NCBI GenBank assembly: GCA_002451015.1
Contig: DKBB01000135.1
Coordinates: forward strand, 10,399 to 19,023
DNA: 8,625 nucleotides
Source: Acidobacteria bacterium UBA6911
GTDB lineage: Bacteria > Acidobacteriota > UBA6911
Direction of reading: 5' to 3'
The position numbers were made by a program, and so were the translations under genes. The notes below the pieces were generated by a model. It was given only the letters and a program-made list of their open reading frames with translations, was not told the DNA's origin and did no database searches. Of the stretch, positions 6,171 to 8,625 are shown in pieces (positions within the stretch are counted from its first letter, which is position 1; each line of letters begins with the position of its first letter).

Positions 6171-8549
6171 ATGAGGTTCCGTATGCCGGTTCGAAAGAAA
6201 AAAACGAACAAAAGAAATGGAACGGAAAACCGTCAGGTCACGCTGGATGATGTCTTATCGCTGCTTATCCAGATCGAACCGAGTGATAAAAAGAAATTCA
6301 AGCAACTTTCCAAAGAAATCTTGGTTTTGAGCAAGGATACATCTCAGGATGAAAAGATTCTTTCTCTTGCGATAGAAGCAAAGGATCAGATCGATCGCTA
6401 TGTAAAGGGGGAAATCACCGATGCTGAAGAGGTACTGATTAAGGCATCCACACTGCTTGAACAGGCCGCCAATGTTCGGGAAACCGCTATTTATCCAGTC
6501 GATAACATTTTTTCGCAAAACATGAATAAAACGGATAAAAATACAGCCCCAGGTTCGCCGATCAAGGCATCAAACACACAAGAGGTGAAGGAGACCCTTA
6601 AGCGCCCTGCCGACCTGAGCAGCCGAGAGAAAAAAGGTGTTTCCGGTGAAGAATCCGTAAAAACTTCGCTCCCTACAGACGCTGATCATGACCTTATAAC
6701 GGAATTCGTCATGGAATCGCGGGAGCTGCTGGAAAATTCCGAAACCTCGTTACTGGAACTGGAGAATAACCCCGAAGATTTTGAAGCCATTAATAAGATA
6801 TTCCGAGCATTTCACACTGTTAAGGGGACGTCCGGTTTTCTCGGACTCGACATAGTAACAAAAATGGCGCATCTGGCGGAATCTTTACTGGGTCGTATCA
6901 GGAACAGGGAAATCCGTCTTGTCGGCGGATATGCGGATCTTGCACTAAGATCGCTCGATATGTTGAAAAAGGTTGTTTCGATAGTGGAGGACGCTCTTTA
7001 CGGAAATCCCCTGTCCATTCCAGTAGGCTATGAAGATCTGATGGCCGTTCTGGGCGATCCTGAATCCGCGGGAATCTCGGAAAAAACAATCCGGACAGTG
7101 GACAATACTGCGGATAGGACAGAAACTCCAGAAAAGGATTTTAGGGACATTTTAGGGAAACAACGGTTGGGAAAGGATGTTTCGGAAACAGCAGCTAACG
7201 GTTCCGAGGAGCCAATTCAGAACAAGAATGCCCTATCAAAAGGGGAAGATGAGTACGAATCGTCCATTCGAGTGAATACGGCCCGGTTGGACAGGCTGAT
7301 AGACATGGTTGGAGAACTCGTCATTGCCCAGTCCATGGTGTCACAGGACCAGAGGTTGATGGAAGAAAACAACCATGATCTTCTTAGAAAGGTAACCCAG
7401 ACCGGAAAAATAGTCCGGGAACTTCAAGACCTGAGTATGTCTATGCGCATGGTTCCATTGCGCGGAACATTTCAGAAAATGCATAGAGTGGCTAGGGATC
7501 TATCACGCAAAAGCGGCAAAGAGGTCGAGCTTGTAACGGAAGACGGGGAAACCGAAATAGACCGTCACATGGTAGACATCTTGAATGAAGTTCTCGTACA
7601 TATGGTGCGCAATGCTATCGACCATGGGATAGAGACTCCCGCAGAAAGAAAAATGGCAGGGAAAACCCCGATCGGAACCGTTCGGTTGAAATCATTTCAC
7701 TCGGGCGGCAGCGTTGTGGTTGAAATACAGGATGACGGACGTGGCATGAACAGGGAAAGAATCCTTCAGAAAGCCATTACGGCTGAAATCGTCGATCCAG
7801 AAAGTCAACTCAGTGACAAAGAGGTTTTCAACCTTATATTTGCTCCCGGATTGTCTACCTCCGAAGAGGTTACCGATGTTTCGGGGCGGGGTGTCGGGAT
7901 GGATGTCGTGCGAAAAGGAATTGAAAAACTGCACGGCCGTATCGAGATCTATACAGAGCAGCATGCAGGATGTAGATTTACTGTAAGACTCCCCCTGACT
8001 CTGGCTATTACCGACGGTATGCTGGTTCGGGTCGGAAGAGAACGATATATCATTCCTACTCTCAACATTCATCTCTGTTTCCGTCCGAATCCGGATGACA
8101 TTTCCACAGTTTCGGGAAGGGGTGAACTGGTGACTCTACGCGGGGACACAATGCCGATTTTTCGCCTCCACAGGCTGTTAGACATTAAATCTGCCATTGA
8201 AGATCCCGCCCAGGGGCTTCTGGTGGTCGTCGGCGATGAAAAACGACGATGTGCTCTGCTTGTTGATGAACTCCTCGGACAACAACAGGTGGTTGTAAAA
8301 TCGTTGACAAAAGCGGTGAGTAAGGTACCCGGGATCTCCGGAGGCGCGATCCTCGGGGACGGTCGGCTCGGCATAATTCTCGATCCGGATGAAATTGTCG
8401 AACTGGCCAGACAGAAACCGGATGTTTACAAAGTTCATGACGGAAGCGGGTGTCCCGCGCCACAGAGCCGTTATATAATAGAACCTGATTTGACCGGAAT
8501 TAGTAACCACATTTATAGTTGCTGCTCGGATTTTATCCTTTATTTATAA
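6171..8549 (+). CDS. cheA: CheA, chemotaxis sensor histidine kinase (with N-terminal helical extension, no P2 domain)
   Basis: CheA is the cytoplasmic kinase of the receptor array; it autophosphorylates and donates phosphate to CheB and response regulators. Numbering from ATG 6171 (792 residues): basic start (1-22); helical extension of unknown role (about 24-102); variable linker (103-170); HPt/P1 (about 172-295) with the phosphorylated H215 in FHTVKGTSGFLG; short acidic linker (about 296-362) where E. coli-type CheA has P2; dimerisation P3 (about 365-430); HATPase P4 with N box HMVRNAIDHGIE (477-488), G1 DDGRGM (521-526) and G2 GRGVGMDVV (572-580); CheW-like P5 (about 612-747). A 45-residue tail follows P5 that is unlike usual CheA ends. 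ATG 6171 has AGGA 11 bases upstream; ATG 6183 has GAGG (6173-6176) 6 bases upstream and is an equally good start. All catalytic motifs are intact. Confidence 0.96.
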   Translation: MRFRMPVRKKKTNKRNGTENRQVTLDDVLSLLIQIEPSDKKKFKQLSKEILVLSKDTSQDEKILSLAIEAKDQIDRYVKGEITDAEEVLIKASTLLEQAANVRETAIYPVDNIFSQNMNKTDKNTAPGSPIKASNTQEVKETLKRPADLSSREKKGVSGEESVKTSLPTDADHDLITEFVMESRELLENSETSLLELENNPEDFEAINKIFRAFHTVKGTSGFLGLDIVTKMAHLAESLLGRIRNREIRLVGGYADLALRSLDMLKKVVSIVEDALYGNPLSIPVGYEDLMAVLGDPESAGISEKTIRTVDNTADRTETPEKDFRDILGKQRLGKDVSETAANGSEEPIQNKNALSKGEDEYESSIRVNTARLDRLIDMVGELVIAQSMVSQDQRLMEENNHDLLRKVTQTGKIVRELQDLSMSMRMVPLRGTFQKMHRVARDLSRKSGKEVELVTEDGETEIDRHMVDILNEVLVHMVRNAIDHGIETPAERKMAGKTPIGTVRLKSFHSGGSVVVEIQDDGRGMNRERILQKAITAEIVDPESQLSDKEVFNLIFAPGLSTSEEVTDVSGRGVGMDVVRKGIEKLHGRIEIYTEQHAGCRFTVRLPLTLAITDGMLVRVGRERYIIPTLNIHLCFRPNPDDISTVSGRGELVTLRGDTMPIFRLHRLLDIKSAIEDPAQGLLVVVGDEKRRCALLVDELLGQQQVVVKSLTKAVSKVPGISGGAILGDGRLGIILDPDEIVELARQKPDVYKVHDGSGCPAPQSRYIIEPDLTGISNHIYSCCSDFILYL

Positions 8550-8600
8550 GTACTTCCGGAATCGGTACCCGATTTTTCCCCCAAACCGGTCAGGTTCTAT
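8478..8600. repeat. Inverted repeat flanking the end of cheA
   Basis: ATAGAACCTGA (8478-8488) and TCAGGTTCTAT (8590-8600) are exact 11-base inverted copies. Allowing a 5-base insertion (TTTGA) in the left arm, pairing continues with CCGG (8494-8497 with 8586-8589). The arms enclose about 100 bases containing the last cheA codons and the terminator-like hairpin. This could be a large stem-loop or the ends of a small non-coding mobile element; no clear target duplication is visible. Confidence 0.45.
8558..8577 (+). terminator. Likely Rho-independent terminator after cheA
   Basis: AATCGG (8560-8565) pairs with CCGATT (8569-8574) around the short loop TAC, with G-U pairs able to extend the base, and the T-run TTTTT (8573-8577) overlaps and follows the right arm. 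It begins about 10 bases after the cheA stop codon, so it probably ends the plus-strand transcript. The stem is short and only moderately GC-rich, so efficiency is uncertain. Confidence 0.6.
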
Positions 8601-8625
8601 AACCAGCCCACTATTTCTGGAAAAC

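Noticed and set aside
8446..8458. GCGGG-TGT-CCCGC hairpin inside the cheA tail
   Set aside because: It has five pairs in a GC-rich coding stretch with no T-run. It is probably incidental.

Overview
This window is a bacterial chemosensory (chemotaxis-like) gene cluster of moderate GC content. It encodes CheR, CheW, a multi-domain response regulator, CheD, CheB, an HDOD-domain protein and CheA. The combination of CheD, CheB, an HDOD protein and a CheA with a long N-terminal helical extension, together with good Shine-Dalgarno sites and ATG/GTG starts, suggests a delta-proteobacterial (Desulfobacterota-type) Gram-negative. This taxonomic guess rests on gene style only and no search was run.

Layout. 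On the minus strand, cheW (1196 to 624) is followed by cheR (386 down to base 1, cut by the window edge). About 1.1 kb without a convincing intact gene (1197-2289) separates this pair from a plus-strand set: a REC-REC-STAS-like regulator (2290-3480), cheD (3667-4170), cheB (4170-5219), an HDOD gene (5259-6116) and cheA (about 6171-8549). cheD and cheB overlap by one base. Short perfect hairpins lie in front of the HDOD gene and cheA, and a hairpin with a T-run lies after cheA. The 1.1 kb gap appears to hold the decayed remains of a sensor histidine kinase (about 1659-1928).

How the genes work together. CheW would couple receptors to CheA. CheA autophosphorylates and passes phosphate to CheB (receptor methylesterase) and probably to the two receiver domains of the regulator. 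CheR and CheB set receptor methylation, and CheD deamidates receptors. No receptor, single-domain CheY, or CheC/CheX/CheZ phosphatase is encoded here. The double-receiver protein is therefore the likely output or phosphate-sink component. Its C-terminal STAS-like domain and the HDOD neighbour suggest an output that may differ from simple flagellar switching.

I see no mobile-element gene, CRISPR array, tRNA or rRNA. The cluster is a variant of a known system. Its least usual parts are the REC-REC-STAS-like regulator, the kinase remnant, and the odd end of cheA beside an inverted repeat.
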